A stretch of 64,000 nt of DNA from an uncultured bacterium (GTDB taxonomy: Bacteria > Bacillota_I > Bacilli_A > RF39 > UBA660): positions 1 through 64,000 of the forward strand of contig CAJMOW010000003.1 in assembly GCA_905215145.1 (NCBI GenBank). Direction: 5' to 3'. This document shows, one piece after another, positions 43,016 to 50,893 of the stretch. The position numbers and the translations under genes are program-made. Each line of letters opens with the position of its first letter. Within the stretch, counting starts at the first letter, position 1. The notes under the pieces were generated by a model. That model saw nothing but the letters and a program-made list of their open reading frames with translations, did no database searches and was not told the origin of the DNA.

Positions 43016-43369
43016 TTATTCGAAATAATCAGGAAATTTGTTTCGGAAGGAATCATCAATTTTAAGTCCATCCAAATCCTCACAAACCGCCAGTTCCTCC
43101 AGAAGTGCGTCCTCTGAATCGTCCACTGCACCATTATCGGAGTTAATCAATTCAATAAGAAGGTTTGCTTTCTGGGAAGTTAAATCAGTACCAATCCAGC
43201 TGACTATAACTTCTACAAAGAAATCATCGAACTCAAGAGAAGTACCTACATCAGAGGCAGCAATCTCATTCTTCTTATCGAATAACTCTTTGATAACATC
43301 ATCACTGATAGGTTCTTTAAATTTATCCCTAAGTACAGTGACCAATTGTGATTGTTCTTTAGAGTTCAT
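43016..43369 (-). CDS. Hypothetical acidic protein, 117 aa
   Basis: ATG start. Helical and acidic (NGAVDDSEDALLEELAVCED). Family unknown. Its 3' end borders the structured leader. Confidence 0.6.
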   Translation of the reverse strand: MNSKEQSQLVTVLRDKFKEPISDDVIKELFDKKNEIAASDVGTSLEFDDFFVEVIVSWIGTDLTSQKANLLIELINSDNGAVDDSEDALLEELAVCEDLDGLKIDDSFRNKFPDYFE

Positions 43370-43397
43370 ATGCGTATATGATAATTACAAATGCTAG

Positions 43398-43540
43398 CAA
43401 CAGCTAACACGCACTTCGTAAGAAGTTATTACTAATACGTAATGATATAATTCAATAGTATTGAATTTCACGGCATTCGTAATGCCTAAAGTAGATATAT
43501 CCTCTCATATACATCCACTAGTTATATTAGAATAAAGAAT
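43398..43540 (-). other. Noncoding gap with short hairpins
   Basis: 143 nt with no good ORF. Minus strand holds GGCATTACGAATGCC, TTCAATACTATTGAA and CTTCTTACGAAG hairpins and TAGC/GCTA. May be a small RNA or leader for 43016-43369. No promoter consensus seen. Confidence 0.4.
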
Positions 43541-43864
43541 TTACCTCTTCCAGGATATAAACAAGTAATTACCTACCAATCCGGGATAACCTTCCTTATT
43601 AATTACTTTTACAAAGAATTGCTTCTCTTCGTAATATTTAAGAATGTCATCAATAGATTTTAGTTCGTCATCATTTAAATCCATTACTAGACTAAAGTAA
43701 TTATTCTCACTTTTAGCCTTAATAAAGCTGTCAGTAGTACTAATGAACCTCTTAAGTATAATTTCTTGAGTTACTACTTCATTGTACGTTGCAACCGAAT
43801 ATGCTTCCTCCGCATTCATTGAACTTCCTTCTAACAGTTTGCTGAAATCAAATAACTTTCTCAT
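43541..43864 (-). CDS. Hypothetical protein, 107 aa
   Basis: ATG start, 28 nt after the tRNA-Arg(CCT). Helical protein with VVTQEIILKRFISTTDSF. Not recognised. Confidence 0.6.
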   Translation of the reverse strand: MRKLFDFSKLLEGSSMNAEEAYSVATYNEVVTQEIILKRFISTTDSFIKAKSENNYFSLVMDLNDDELKSIDDILKYYEEKQFFVKVINKEGYPGLVGNYLFISWKR

Positions 43865-43892
43865 AATCTAATTAATTTAAGCCTCCTTTTAG

Positions 43893-43966
43893 TGACTTGA
43901 GTGGGACTCTAACCCACAACCTGCTCCTTAGGACGGAGATGCTCTATACTATTGAGCTCTCAAGCC
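43893..43966 (-). tRNA. tRNA-Arg(CCT)
   Basis: 74 nt. Acceptor GGCTTGA/TCAAGTC (one G.U), D-arm GCTC/GAGC, anticodon loop GTCCTAA (CCT), T-stem GTGGG/CCCAC, discriminator A. No encoded CCA. Reads the AGG codon. One mismatch at the top of the anticodon stem. Confidence 0.88.
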
Positions 43967-43973
43967 TTGACGG

Positions 43974-44318
43974 TTACATACTAATAGATCCGGTATGTTT
44001 ACCTCTTACTTTAACAGAGTTAGCAGTAATATCTCCCTCTACATCACCACCTACTTCGATGCTGTTAGCTTCTATACTACCTCCTACATTACCTTTAACT
44101 TTGACACTATTACCATGTACAGTAAGAGCGTTTCCATCAATGTCACATGTATTACAGTTAAGCTCCTTTACATTACCAGTAAAACTGATATGTACACTAT
44201 CATTATTGACTTCAGATATTAATTTACCATTCACATAAATTCTATTCTTTATTTGTGACAGGGTAATATCATCTTCATCAATATCAAACGATTCATTGTC
44301 AATAAACAGTTTATTCAT
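43974..44318 (-). CDS. Bactofilin-like polymer-forming protein
   Basis: 114 aa from the ATG at 44318, which overlaps the upstream gene by 8 nt. From about residue 45 it is a repeat of short beta-helix coils, each like GNSVKVKGNVGG, SIEVGGDVEGDI or SVKVRGKHTGSI. This is the right-handed beta-helix pattern of bactofilins (DUF583), which polymerise into filaments. Phage versions may form a scaffold. Function inferred. Confidence 0.7.
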   Translation of the reverse strand: MNKLFIDNESFDIDEDDITLSQIKNRIYVNGKLISEVNNDSVHISFTGNVKELNCNTCDIDGNALTVHGNSVKVKGNVGGSIEANSIEVGGDVEGDITANSVKVRGKHTGSISM

Positions 44319-44619
44319 GATTCTTCTTATCCAGTTCATAGTACTTAATAAGTTTATCAAATGCTTTAACTCTAGCATTATGTCCTTCCTCACTATCAGG
44401 GGTCCACCAATAAGCTTTACCATACCTGTCTTTAGGAGCATTTAGAAACTTCCTGTTAAATTCTGGAATCATGGTAATTATATCACGTTGGCTATAAATA
44501 GTGATTCCACGTTCGGTTCCTGCCATAGCGTGTTCTATACAGAAACACATTCCCCAGTATTCAGGGTGGGTTACAAATAATTCTTTAGCTTTTTTAAGAA
44601 CACTTACAACATCTGTCAT
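44311..44619 (-). CDS. Hypothetical protein, 102 aa
   Basis: ATG overlaps the upstream stop (ATGA). Aromatic and cysteine-containing (YWGMCFCIEHAMAGTERG), with KAYWWTPDSEEGHNARVKAF. Seen as a small phage domain; family not named. Confidence 0.62.
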   Translation of the reverse strand: MTDVVSVLKKAKELFVTHPEYWGMCFCIEHAMAGTERGITIYSQRDIITMIPEFNRKFLNAPKDRYGKAYWWTPDSEEGHNARVKAFDKLIKYYELDKKNHE

Positions 44620-44780
44620 TTCACTTTAGATTTAGTTAGTTGGCCAATCATTTGATTTCTAAAGCCCTCAACTTGATGGGGACATATATTAGTAATCCAT
44701 TCTTTAAAATATCTATGATATTTAGTGTGATTACTTTTATAGAACTCTCTTTCCAACCAGTTATACAATTCTCTTTCCAT
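44616..44780 (-). CDS. Hypothetical small protein, 54 aa
   Basis: ATG at 44780, TGA overlapping the next ATG (ATGA). Reads MERELYNWLEREFYKSNHTK, then YHRYFKEWITNICPHQ. Pattern of a small helical domain. The coupling to 44311-44619 supports it as real. Confidence 0.6.
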   Translation of the reverse strand: MERELYNWLEREFYKSNHTKYHRYFKEWITNICPHQVEGFRNQMIGQLTKSKVK

Positions 44781-44794
44781 ATTTATTAAATTAG

Positions 44795-44866
44795 TAGTCT
44801 TATTCAGAATCGAACTGAAACCTCCATATCCGTAGTATGGTATTCTATCCGTTAAACTATAAGACT
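44795..44866 (-). tRNA. tRNA-Arg(ACG)
   Basis: 72 nt. Acceptor AGTCTTA/TAAGACT, D-arm GTTT/GAAT, anticodon stem CCATA/TATGG with loop CTACGGA (ACG), T-arm TTCAG/CTGAA with TTCGATT, discriminator A. No encoded CCA. Reads CGN after A34-to-I editing. Only 4 nt separate its 5' end from the rRNA-like RNA at 44871-45094. Confidence 0.9.
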
Positions 44867-44870
44867 AAAG

Positions 44871-45094
44871 AATAGAGGGTGTGCTGTTACGCCAAATGCT
44901 CTGACTGAGTTTCACTCTTATCTCGTTTACCTTCCTCCGTCTATATAGGCAGTTTCAACATGAGTATTCTAAACGACATTATTACATTCTTGATTCGAGG
45001 CTATCAGTAAGGATGCTGCCTAATTATACTTCAATAGAAACCTACTCGCAACTCTTTAAATGATGGCCGCTTTTAAGCCTACATCCCCTCTATT
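44871..45094 (-). ncRNA. 23S rRNA GTPase-centre mimic RNA, tRNA-tethered
   Basis: 224 nt with no ORF. A perfect 9-bp terminal helix (AATAGAGGG with CCCTCTATT) closes it, in the position of rRNA helix 42. Just inside, 45053-45085 reads GATGTAGGCTTAAAAGCGGC then CATCATTTAAAGA. This matches the helix 43 stem-loop and linker of bacterial 23S rRNA (E. coli 1055-1088; three differences by my hand alignment from memory). At the other end, 44881-44893 reads GGCGTAACAGCAC, the helix 44 loop (E. coli 1091-1104). Equivalents of A1067 and A1095, the L11/thiostrepton/EF-G contacts, are kept. A 159-nt insertion lies between, with its own helices (TAGGCAG/CTGCCTA, GAGT/ACTC). The 3' end is 4 nt before tRNA-Arg(ACG), so RNase P would free it. 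Function (L11 or factor decoy, stringent-response block, specialised ribosome) is inference. Confidence 0.85.
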
Positions 45095-45098
45095 ATAA

Positions 45099-45359
45099 TT
45101 ATTCTATACCATAGTACATTAAGTACAATACTTGCTGCCTTAAACCGTATCTACGTGTAACAACATTGGCATTAAACCTTCCAGTTATGGCTACATTAAT
45201 GCTTCTCTTCAATTTGTCGGCAGTAAATGATTTACCAGTAGTACCAATTAGTCCATTAGGTTCATCAGCGCAAATAAAATCTACAGCTTCAAATAACTGT
45301 TCTTTGGTCTCTGCACTATTTACCTTTTGCCACTTCTCTAATTCTCTCTCAGAATTCAT
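45099..45359 (-). CDS. Hypothetical protein, 86 aa
   Basis: ATG start. Contains ICADEPNGLIGTTGKSFTA and FNANVVTRRYGLRQQVLYL. It ends 4 nt before the rRNA-like RNA. Family unknown. Confidence 0.6.
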   Translation of the reverse strand: MNSERELEKWQKVNSAETKEQLFEAVDFICADEPNGLIGTTGKSFTADKLKRSINVAITGRFNANVVTRRYGLRQQVLYLMYYGIE

Positions 45360-45362
45360 AAC

Positions 45363-45737
45363 TCAAGACAATGCTTCAAGCTCTTTAGCCAATTCTTCAT
45401 AAGATTTACTCTCAAGCTCTGCATCCTGTTTCTTAGCCATGAGATCAAGAATCTTTTGACGCTTAGCTTTCTTCTCAGCAGCTACAATGCGTTCTTCCTG
45501 TTCCTGTAACTTAACGTCAATAATGTGTTTTACAATATTGAATTTCAGTTCAAGTTCAGTGGTGTCTTTAGTACGAATCTTAATGAAACTTTCGGTTTGT
45601 GATTCCTTTAGCCTCTTATTAAGATTAATAGCAATAGGATCAAGTTGTTCCAGAGATAAATCCCACAAATCTTCAACAGATAATACTCCACGATTAGTGG
45701 AATAACGTAATTTTATTCTTGATGCTTTCTCAAACAT
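45363..45737 (-). CDS. Coiled-coil protein, 124 aa
   Basis: Helical from about residue 35 (LNKRLKESQTESFIKIRT) with a long basic/acidic coiled coil (EERIVAAEKKAKRQKILD). Next to a large zinc-finger protein of unknown role. Likely a structural adapter. Confidence 0.62.
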   Translation of the reverse strand: MFEKASRIKLRYSTNRGVLSVEDLWDLSLEQLDPIAINLNKRLKESQTESFIKIRTKDTTELELKFNIVKHIIDVKLQEQEERIVAAEKKAKRQKILDLMAKKQDAELESKSYEELAKELEALS

Positions 45738-45749
45738 AACACTTTCATT

Positions 45750-47762
45750 TTAAAAGTTAACTTTAATGGTTCTTGTAAAGCTGCCAGTAACTTTACAGAT
45801 AACACTATTGCGGATGGTAGATGAGAATCCTAAACCACTCAACTGATTATCAGAATAAGGAGCCTTCATCTTATTAGCTAACATCTCAAACGTCTTACGA
45901 TCCTGAGATAGTTCACTCCTAAGATATTCGTTAAAGAATCCTCTTACTGGAGATGGATTCTTGCACCCATCTAAGATAAAGAAATAGTGTTTATTGCCTA
46001 CTTCTGCACCGTTCCAATAATTTGGAGACAGAGTGAGTAACGATACCTTATGGAATTTGTTAGTAGACAAGTTCCACGTCTCTTTATCACTTGAATTACT
46101 CGGAAGGACATCATGTATGACAATTCCCTTGGCCTTAGAATACTCAAATCTGGCTACTGTCACTTTATCACGACCTCGAAGATCTGTTGTGTAGGTATAC
46201 TCACGTACTTCTCCGTTACATTCAATTTCAACAGTAAATCCAACATCGTGATAATCTCTTTTGCAGAAATTGTGTACATATACGGTATACATACCTTCCA
46301 TACGCGGTTCATCCTCCCAGATAACGTTCTCTACTGGTTTACGAGAATGTATACCACCAGCATTCATGTCAACATCTAGCACCCCACCAGAAGCTCCAGT
46401 TCTATGTGAATAATAGATTTCACTACCCCGAGGTTGTATGATATGGATGTCTAAATCATCACCATTATACCATGCAAGAGAACACCTTAGATATCCATTC
46501 ACCTTACCTCCAGCAGCCTGCACCTTATCCTTAATAGAAGAATCTGCAAGGTCTCCATTGTATGTCCAAGCGAAATTGTTTGGCCATTTAAATAGATTCT
46601 TTGCATCTTTATTAGATGGAGCTGTTAGAGTCATAAGGTTGTTTATATGTCTACTTTCTAATAGAACTTCTATACTGGTAGCATTGGGAACAACATCCTT
46701 AATAAAGTCCTCAATTGATATTTCAGCAACAGTACCTAATTTCTTAGGATTAACTGGAATATCTTCCGCTAAATCTTGGAATACACTATTCCCAAGCATT
46801 GACTTCTTAGCATTTCTATCAGCAAAGATTACATCATTAACTGTAATGTCAGTAATTTCTGCATGTCGCCTTGGAAGTGCATCCATTAGCCCTAGTTCAA
46901 TAACCCTAGCTTCAGCAGCTTGAATCATCTTCTTAGTAGCTATTGTCTTAGGTCTTTGATAATTAGCAGGAGCTACTATTCTCTCGTAAGCTCTTACACT
47001 TTCATCAAGTTCACGTCCATTGGAGATGTCTACAAGCAAAGTGCCTATAGCAGTATTCCTAATACGTCCTACATATCCAACTTTAGCAGATTCAACCCAG
47101 CAGAAATTATCACGTTCCTCGCGGGGTACTACTTCATATTTCTTCTTAAGTGCAACAAATGCCTCTAGATCGGATTTATACTGGTCTCCACGATACAAAG
47201 AACCTTGCGAAATCAAATCCAGAACAATGTCAAAAGCATCCATGGATAACTCATCCAAAGCCCGCTTCAATACTGTTTTATTGGTACGAAGTGCTCCTCT
47301 TACTGCTTCTTCAGAATCAGATACTGCACAAAGTAAATGATTAGGAAGCTTGTAAAATAAATGATTCCATGTATGTACGTGTCTCGTAGGAGTTTCTATC
47401 CACACATTGTTCTTATCTGTACCCAGTTTAACCACCTTACTAACAAATACGTCACATACTGGTTTAGATTTAACAAGTTGGGCTAAGTTTCTGGCTACTG
47501 TAGCATAAGGTTCATCTAACACTAAGAAATCCCAAATACTTACTAACTTGTTATTAACTATTGCAACTACATTGCCATAAGGTTTGATAAATTGACGACA
47601 GCAATTACATGTATGTGATTGTCTCTCGTCTTCTGGATAAGAATCTATGTAACAATCCCACAGCTCATCCTTATTAACATTAGTTAAATACAATCTATCA
47701 GCATTATTAGCTAAGGCATCAAATTGCTTATAAACTGCTCGTTTAAAATCAATAAATTCCAC
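45750..47762 (-). CDS. Large multidomain protein with YfaP-like C-terminal domain
   Basis: 670 aa, GTG start. N-terminal zinc-like motif (HTCNCCRQF) near residues 51-57. Helical middle. From about residue 425 a beta-sandwich reads RCSLAWYNGDDLDIHIIQP, LDVDMNAGG, NVIWEDEP and GMYTVYVHNF. This pattern (W..GDDLDLHV..P, LD-D-N, PEN-I-W) is typical of YfaP/DUF2135 domains that accompany VWA and AAA+ proteins. A VWA and an AAA+ protein are encoded nearby (57081-58001, 54058-55497). Overall function unknown. Confidence 0.72.
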   Translation of the reverse strand: MEFIDFKRAVYKQFDALANNADRLYLTNVNKDELWDCYIDSYPEDERQSHTCNCCRQFIKPYGNVVAIVNNKLVSIWDFLVLDEPYATVARNLAQLVKSKPVCDVFVSKVVKLGTDKNNVWIETPTRHVHTWNHLFYKLPNHLLCAVSDSEEAVRGALRTNKTVLKRALDELSMDAFDIVLDLISQGSLYRGDQYKSDLEAFVALKKKYEVVPREERDNFCWVESAKVGYVGRIRNTAIGTLLVDISNGRELDESVRAYERIVAPANYQRPKTIATKKMIQAAEARVIELGLMDALPRRHAEITDITVNDVIFADRNAKKSMLGNSVFQDLAEDIPVNPKKLGTVAEISIEDFIKDVVPNATSIEVLLESRHINNLMTLTAPSNKDAKNLFKWPNNFAWTYNGDLADSSIKDKVQAAGGKVNGYLRCSLAWYNGDDLDIHIIQPRGSEIYYSHRTGASGGVLDVDMNAGGIHSRKPVENVIWEDEPRMEGMYTVYVHNFCKRDYHDVGFTVEIECNGEVREYTYTTDLRGRDKVTVARFEYSKAKGIVIHDVLPSNSSDKETWNLSTNKFHKVSLLTLSPNYWNGAEVGNKHYFFILDGCKNPSPVRGFFNEYLRSELSQDRKTFEMLANKMKAPYSDNQLSGLGFSSTIRNSVICKVTGSFTRTIKVNF

Positions 47763-47774
47763 GATAATTAAATT

Positions 47775-48596
47775 TTATAAAGGTTTTACATTATCAAAGA
47801 TAGCATCACTGGCTTCTTCTCCCCATTTAGAATAGATAACAACACCTATTGGGGTCACTTGGAATACAAACGGATCAATACTTCGTGGTATTACTCTTAT
47901 CTCAGTTTCAGTAAAAGATACCAGTTGTTGCATATCGTCTACTGGTGCAGCTATAAATAAGTCTGTAGATTTACAGGCAGTATGAGACATAGTTACTCCC
48001 TCAGTTCTTCCATTCCAATACTTGGCAAATGGATACGCTAGAAGTTCTTTCTTGTGGTATTGTAAGAATATTAGACCTTCGGGAACAGGCTCTTCACGAT
48101 AAAAGTTATAGTGAGAGTATGGATTTGAAGTACTACTCCTTCTGACATTGACTTTTACGTTAGTAATAAGAGCATTATCACGATTAGAGTATTTATTATC
48201 CGTTAACGAGTCTAGTGTAGTCTTAGTAGCCAAGATTTCATCCAGATTATCTTCTGGTATATCACCTTTATAATACGATAGTGGCCCGGATACCAATCCA
48301 TACTTAACATTCAGATTAATAAAATCTTCCTCTTTGAGTATAATGCATCCAGGGAAGTTCTGCGAGAAGAAGTTATAGCATTTAAAAGTCTCTAAGTTAT
48401 TCATATACTTCTCAGCATCTGTAATAACTGAAGAGTGATCAAATCCTAGTAACTTAGCTTTCTCAGCTTTCTCAATTGCAACATGATTCATCTCTAAGCT
48501 TCTGGTTTGTTGCAACCAGTTTAAGCTAGCTAATATATAAGCTTGATGAATCTCTAGAGCTCCTATTTGGGGTCTAGTACCAATTTGTGTGTCCAT
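47775..48596 (-). CDS. Paralogous phage protein, copy 1
   Basis: 273 aa. Shares with 52254-53057 the blocks YGLVSGPLSYYKGDIPEDN, DLFIAAPVDDM and DPFVFQVTPIGVVIYSKWG. The two genes are clearly paralogues after duplication. Mixed alpha/beta, no catalytic motif recognised. The C-terminal block looks like a WxxEA(S/T)D-IFD module. Function unknown. Confidence 0.68.
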   Translation of the reverse strand: MDTQIGTRPQIGALEIHQAYILASLNWLQQTRSLEMNHVAIEKAEKAKLLGFDHSSVITDAEKYMNNLETFKCYNFFSQNFPGCIILKEEDFINLNVKYGLVSGPLSYYKGDIPEDNLDEILATKTTLDSLTDNKYSNRDNALITNVKVNVRRSSTSNPYSHYNFYREEPVPEGLIFLQYHKKELLAYPFAKYWNGRTEGVTMSHTACKSTDLFIAAPVDDMQQLVSFTETEIRVIPRSIDPFVFQVTPIGVVIYSKWGEEASDAIFDNVKPL

Positions 48597-48601
48597 AATC
48601 T

Positions 48602-48718
48602 TTATGCTTTCTTTTTAATAGAACCTGGTCTTGTAGTAGCCCTTTTGAATGTATCAGACTGCTTATCCCACCATGCTTGACGGTCTCTAAGACGTTGTTG
48701 TTTCTTCTTGTATTTCAT
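48602..48718 (-). CDS. Basic mini-protein, 38 aa
   Basis: ATG at 48718, TAA at 48602. MKYKKKQQRLRDRQAWWDKQ, then SDTFKRATTRPGSIKKKA. Strongly basic, with AWWDKQ and TRPGS elements that I associate with tiny proteins of Bacteroides phages. Overlaps the RNase H stop by 32 nt. Likely binds nucleic acid. Confidence 0.55.
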   Translation of the reverse strand: MKYKKKQQRLRDRQAWWDKQSDTFKRATTRPGSIKKKA

Positions 48719-49127
48719 ACATATTTAAGTTTAATTCATTGCTAGCATTATAAGCAAGCTTATCAGCTTTCTCATTATACTCAGAACCATTATGTCCTTT
48801 GACCCATCTCACGTCTATAAGCTTATGACGTTCAATAGCCCTATCAAGTCTAGCCCATAAGTCAGTATTAGCTTTCCTTTTCCAGTTCTTAGTAAGAGTA
48901 CCTACTATATACATGGAATCAGTAACTATAATGACTTCTGAGCTAGTTTTAATGGATTCTAATGCGACTATAACTGCCATTAGTTCCATTCTTTGATTAG
49001 TACTATTTACATACATTTTACTGTAGGAGAATACTTCCTTTCCATCTTCCACGATAACGAATCCTATTCCACCTTGATTTCTAGCAGGAGAGTATGCTCC
49101 ATCAGTAAATATTGTATACTTATGCAT
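48687..49127 (-). CDS. rnhA: Ribonuclease HI
   Basis: 146 aa from the ATG at 49127 (longer TTG form rejected). Active-site residues: TDGAYSP (D9), MELMAV (Glu), TDSMY (Asp) and EYNEKAD (Asp), with RWVKGHNGSEYN preceding it. Cleaves the RNA strand of RNA/DNA hybrids, removing primers in phage replication. Ends with an acidic/threonine tail. Confidence 0.93.
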   Translation of the reverse strand: MHKYTIFTDGAYSPARNQGGIGFVIVEDGKEVFSYSKMYVNSTNQRMELMAVIVALESIKTSSEVIIVTDSMYIVGTLTKNWKRKANTDLWARLDRAIERHKLIDVRWVKGHNGSEYNEKADKLAYNASNELNLNMYEIQEETTTS

Positions 49128-49572
49128 CAGCTGTAGGATCTTCAACAAAATCTTCGTCGGAATCTGTTTCAGCTTCTGTTGCTTTGTGAAGTAAATGTAA
49201 TGTCCACATTCCTAATACGAATGCAACATACAGTTCATCCTCAGGCTCTTCATATGTAAGCTGATCTAATACAGCATTACATACTTCCATCAATGAGAAA
49301 TCATCCTTAGACATTTCTTCATCAGATATCTTAGTCATATCATTTACATAAGGTCTAACTTTCTGTATAGCCATATCAAATGACTTAGATAGTCGCAAAC
49401 CCTTATCACCAGCATCTATAGCTGCATGAAGAGGTTCTTGTAACTCATCTCTAAGATATCCTAATGCAAAGGCTCTAGTTATGTCTCCTTTAGCTAAATC
49501 TAAGAAAGACTCAGCATTAAGAAACTCGTCTAATTCAAATTCGATGTCTTTAATGTCTATTAATTTACCCAT
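49120..49572 (-). CDS. Acidic helical protein, 150 aa
   Basis: ATG at 49572 chosen; a frame from 49698 would overlap 49577-49819 heavily. Very acidic C-terminus (ATEAETDSDEDFVEDPTADA). Helical core with ELQEPLHAAIDAGDKGLRL. Possibly a regulator or DNA mimic; unassigned. Confidence 0.62.
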   Translation of the reverse strand: MGKLIDIKDIEFELDEFLNAESFLDLAKGDITRAFALGYLRDELQEPLHAAIDAGDKGLRLSKSFDMAIQKVRPYVNDMTKISDEEMSKDDFSLMEVCNAVLDQLTYEEPEDELYVAFVLGMWTLHLLHKATEAETDSDEDFVEDPTADA

Positions 49573-49576
49573 TTGA

Positions 49577-49819
49577 TTATTGAAGTAAACTTCCAATCTT
49601 ATCGGCCATGGAAGTTGCTTTATTAGAGACTTCGCTAAGATTAGCTGTCTCAGTTTGTAATAAAATAATCTCTTGTTCTTTAGCTGCTTTCTCATCATCT
49701 GCTCTTTTAGCTACATCACGTAACTTATTAACAGTAGACTGAAATGCATCAATAATCTTGGAAGATTCTTCTGCCAGAGAAGAACTAGTAATCTTATTTA
49801 CTTTCTTACCTATTATCAT
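49577..49819 (-). CDS. Small coiled-coil protein, 80 aa
   Basis: Almost wholly helical with heptads (STVNKLRDVAKRADDEKAAK, then EQEIILLQTETANL). ATG at 49819, 33 nt after the tRNA-like sequence. Function unknown. Confidence 0.6.
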   Translation of the reverse strand: MIIGKKVNKITSSSLAEESSKIIDAFQSTVNKLRDVAKRADDEKAAKEQEIILLQTETANLSEVSNKATSMADKIGSLLQ

Positions 49820-49851
49820 AAGAGTTATTTAGTTACAAGACTTAAGGGATG

Positions 49852-49922
49852 TCGCCATCAGAGGATTCGAACCCCTGCCACTACATGTACTGTGGACCCG
49901 ATCAAAACGATTGTTAATGGCG
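49852..49922 (-). tRNA. Degenerate or atypical tRNA-like sequence
   Basis: 71 nt. Has a 7-bp acceptor (CGCCATT/GATGGCG), canonical T-arm (AGGGG, TTCGAAT, CCTCT) and discriminator A. The D-arm is only 3 bp, and the anticodon arm (CCAC...GTGG) has an oversized loop, so no anticodon can be assigned. It may be a decayed tRNA or a tRNA-like 3' end of the RNA at 49923-50060. Confidence 0.55.
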
Positions 49923-50060
49923 TTGGAGCAGTGATTAAGACTTATGTCCCTAAAGAGGTATGCTGCAACCACCCCACTCCTTGTACTTCGGAGCACATCT
50001 TATTCCATATGCTAGACTCTGCTTTAGTCTTCATCGCCAGAGTTAATTATAATCCAGTCT
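49923..50060 (-). ncRNA. Structured noncoding RNA 5' of tRNA-like sequence
   Basis: 138 nt between a small zinc protein and the tRNA-like 5' end. Hairpins: AGACT/AGTCT; CTCC/GGAG around GAAGTACAA; GGT/ACC around TGCAGCAT. No ORF. Same arrangement as the other tRNA-abutting RNAs, but no long closing helix found. Confidence 0.5.
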
Positions 50061-50234
50061 CTAGCCTGGTTTCATTTTCACTTGCTTAAACTTACCACAC
50101 TTAGTGCATACCAAAAGGTATACATGGGAATAAGGAATTTCTTCATCATTCATGTATACATTCATGTGCTTTAATTCCTTCCAATTATGCCGACACGTTA
50201 GTTTCAGTATCCAATTCTTTAATAGCTCTTTCAT
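50061..50234 (-). CDS. Small zinc-binding-like protein, 57 aa
   Basis: ATG at 50234, TAG at 50061. MKELLKNWILKLTCRHNWKE, then YSHVYLLVCTKCGKFKQVKM. The CTKCGK pair with CRHNW upstream could form a C-H-C-C zinc site. Common layout for tiny phage proteins. Confidence 0.62.
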   Translation of the reverse strand: MKELLKNWILKLTCRHNWKELKHMNVYMNDEEIPYSHVYLLVCTKCGKFKQVKMKPG

Positions 50235-50235
50235 A

Positions 50236-50520
50236 TTACAATATTTTAGTCACTTTGCCAAACACGGATTTAGTCCATCCATTAATCTTACCATGATTGT
50301 TGCCTATAAGGACTCCTCTATCTCCCTTAGCTTTGACTAAGTGAGTATAGTATCTACCTTTGACTTTACAAAAGACAATATCTCCCACTTCTACTTTATC
50401 TAGGGTTACTGGACTTAAGACATGCTTTTGTCCCGATTTGATTAGAGGAGTCATGGAATTTCCCTTCTCTGAAGTTACGAAGGAGTTTCCTTCTGCCAAC
50501 ATCTTTACCTTGTATAGCAT
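50236..50520 (-). CDS. S24/S26 peptidase-like protein
   Basis: 94 aa (codon 7 is also ATG). Contains GNSMTPLIKSGQ, the serine-containing strand of LexA/signal-peptidase folds, then VEVGDIVFCKVKGRYYTHLV and IGNNHGKINGW. The general-base Lys is not obvious; His in YTHLV occupies that region, as in some Ser-His S26 proteases and their phage relatives. May be an active protease or a fold relative. Overlaps the upstream gene by 125 nt in another frame, unusually long. Confidence 0.7.
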   Translation of the reverse strand: MLYKVKMLAEGNSFVTSEKGNSMTPLIKSGQKHVLSPVTLDKVEVGDIVFCKVKGRYYTHLVKAKGDRGVLIGNNHGKINGWTKSVFGKVTKIL

Positions 50521-50893
50521 TAGCCATTAATTGCATTTCGTAAATAAAGTTTAATCTCTGTTCCATTCTAGAACCGTTAGTTATTCTCTCAAACATAGAT
50601 AAATGTCCTCCATTGCCACATAAACAATATTCCATTAAAGTGTCATATCGTTGTTTCTTAGCCTCTAGCTCGGCTTCTGGAATGGGATATCTCTTAAGTT
50701 CAAGACCTCTATATAAATCAACAAGTTCGCCCAATGTAGATGACAGTTTTAATAATGCCATTACATTGGGCGCACGATGCCTTTCACATTTATTGACGTA
50801 TTCCTCTAAAGCTAAATCCCAGTCACCGAATACATATTTGACTTGTGACAATTCAATTTCAGTAACCTTTCTTAGAAATTCATAAATCTTCAT
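50396..50893 (-). CDS. Hypothetical protein, 165 aa
   Basis: ATG start, overlapping the next upstream gene by 14 nt. Helical, with YVFGDWDLALEEYVNKCERH. The last 40 residues lie in the overlap with the S24-like gene and are low-complexity basic, so the true end may be shared. Function unknown. Confidence 0.6.
   Translation of the reverse strand: MKIYEFLRKVTEIELSQVKYVFGDWDLALEEYVNKCERHRAPNVMALLKLSSTLGELVDLYRGLELKRYPIPEAELEAKKQRYDTLMEYCLCGNGGHLSMFERITNGSRMEQRLNFIYEMQLMANAIQGKDVGRRKLLRNFREGKFHDSSNQIGTKACLKSSNPR

Noticed and set aside
47791..47800. Promoter-like TATCTTTG within 47775-48596, and TACCTTTG near 13895
   Set aside because: Both lie inside coding sequence without a -33 element at the right distance.
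49981..50040. Resemblance of the GCTCC-GAAGTACAA-GGAGTGG hairpin to the 23S sarcin-ricin helix
   Set aside because: Flanks and AGTAC agree, but the GAGA tetraloop and bulged-G partner strand are missing, so the functional motif is absent. Likely chance.
49852..50060. tmRNA
   Set aside because: No resume codon, tag frame or tmRNA-type acceptor (GGGGC) could be found.
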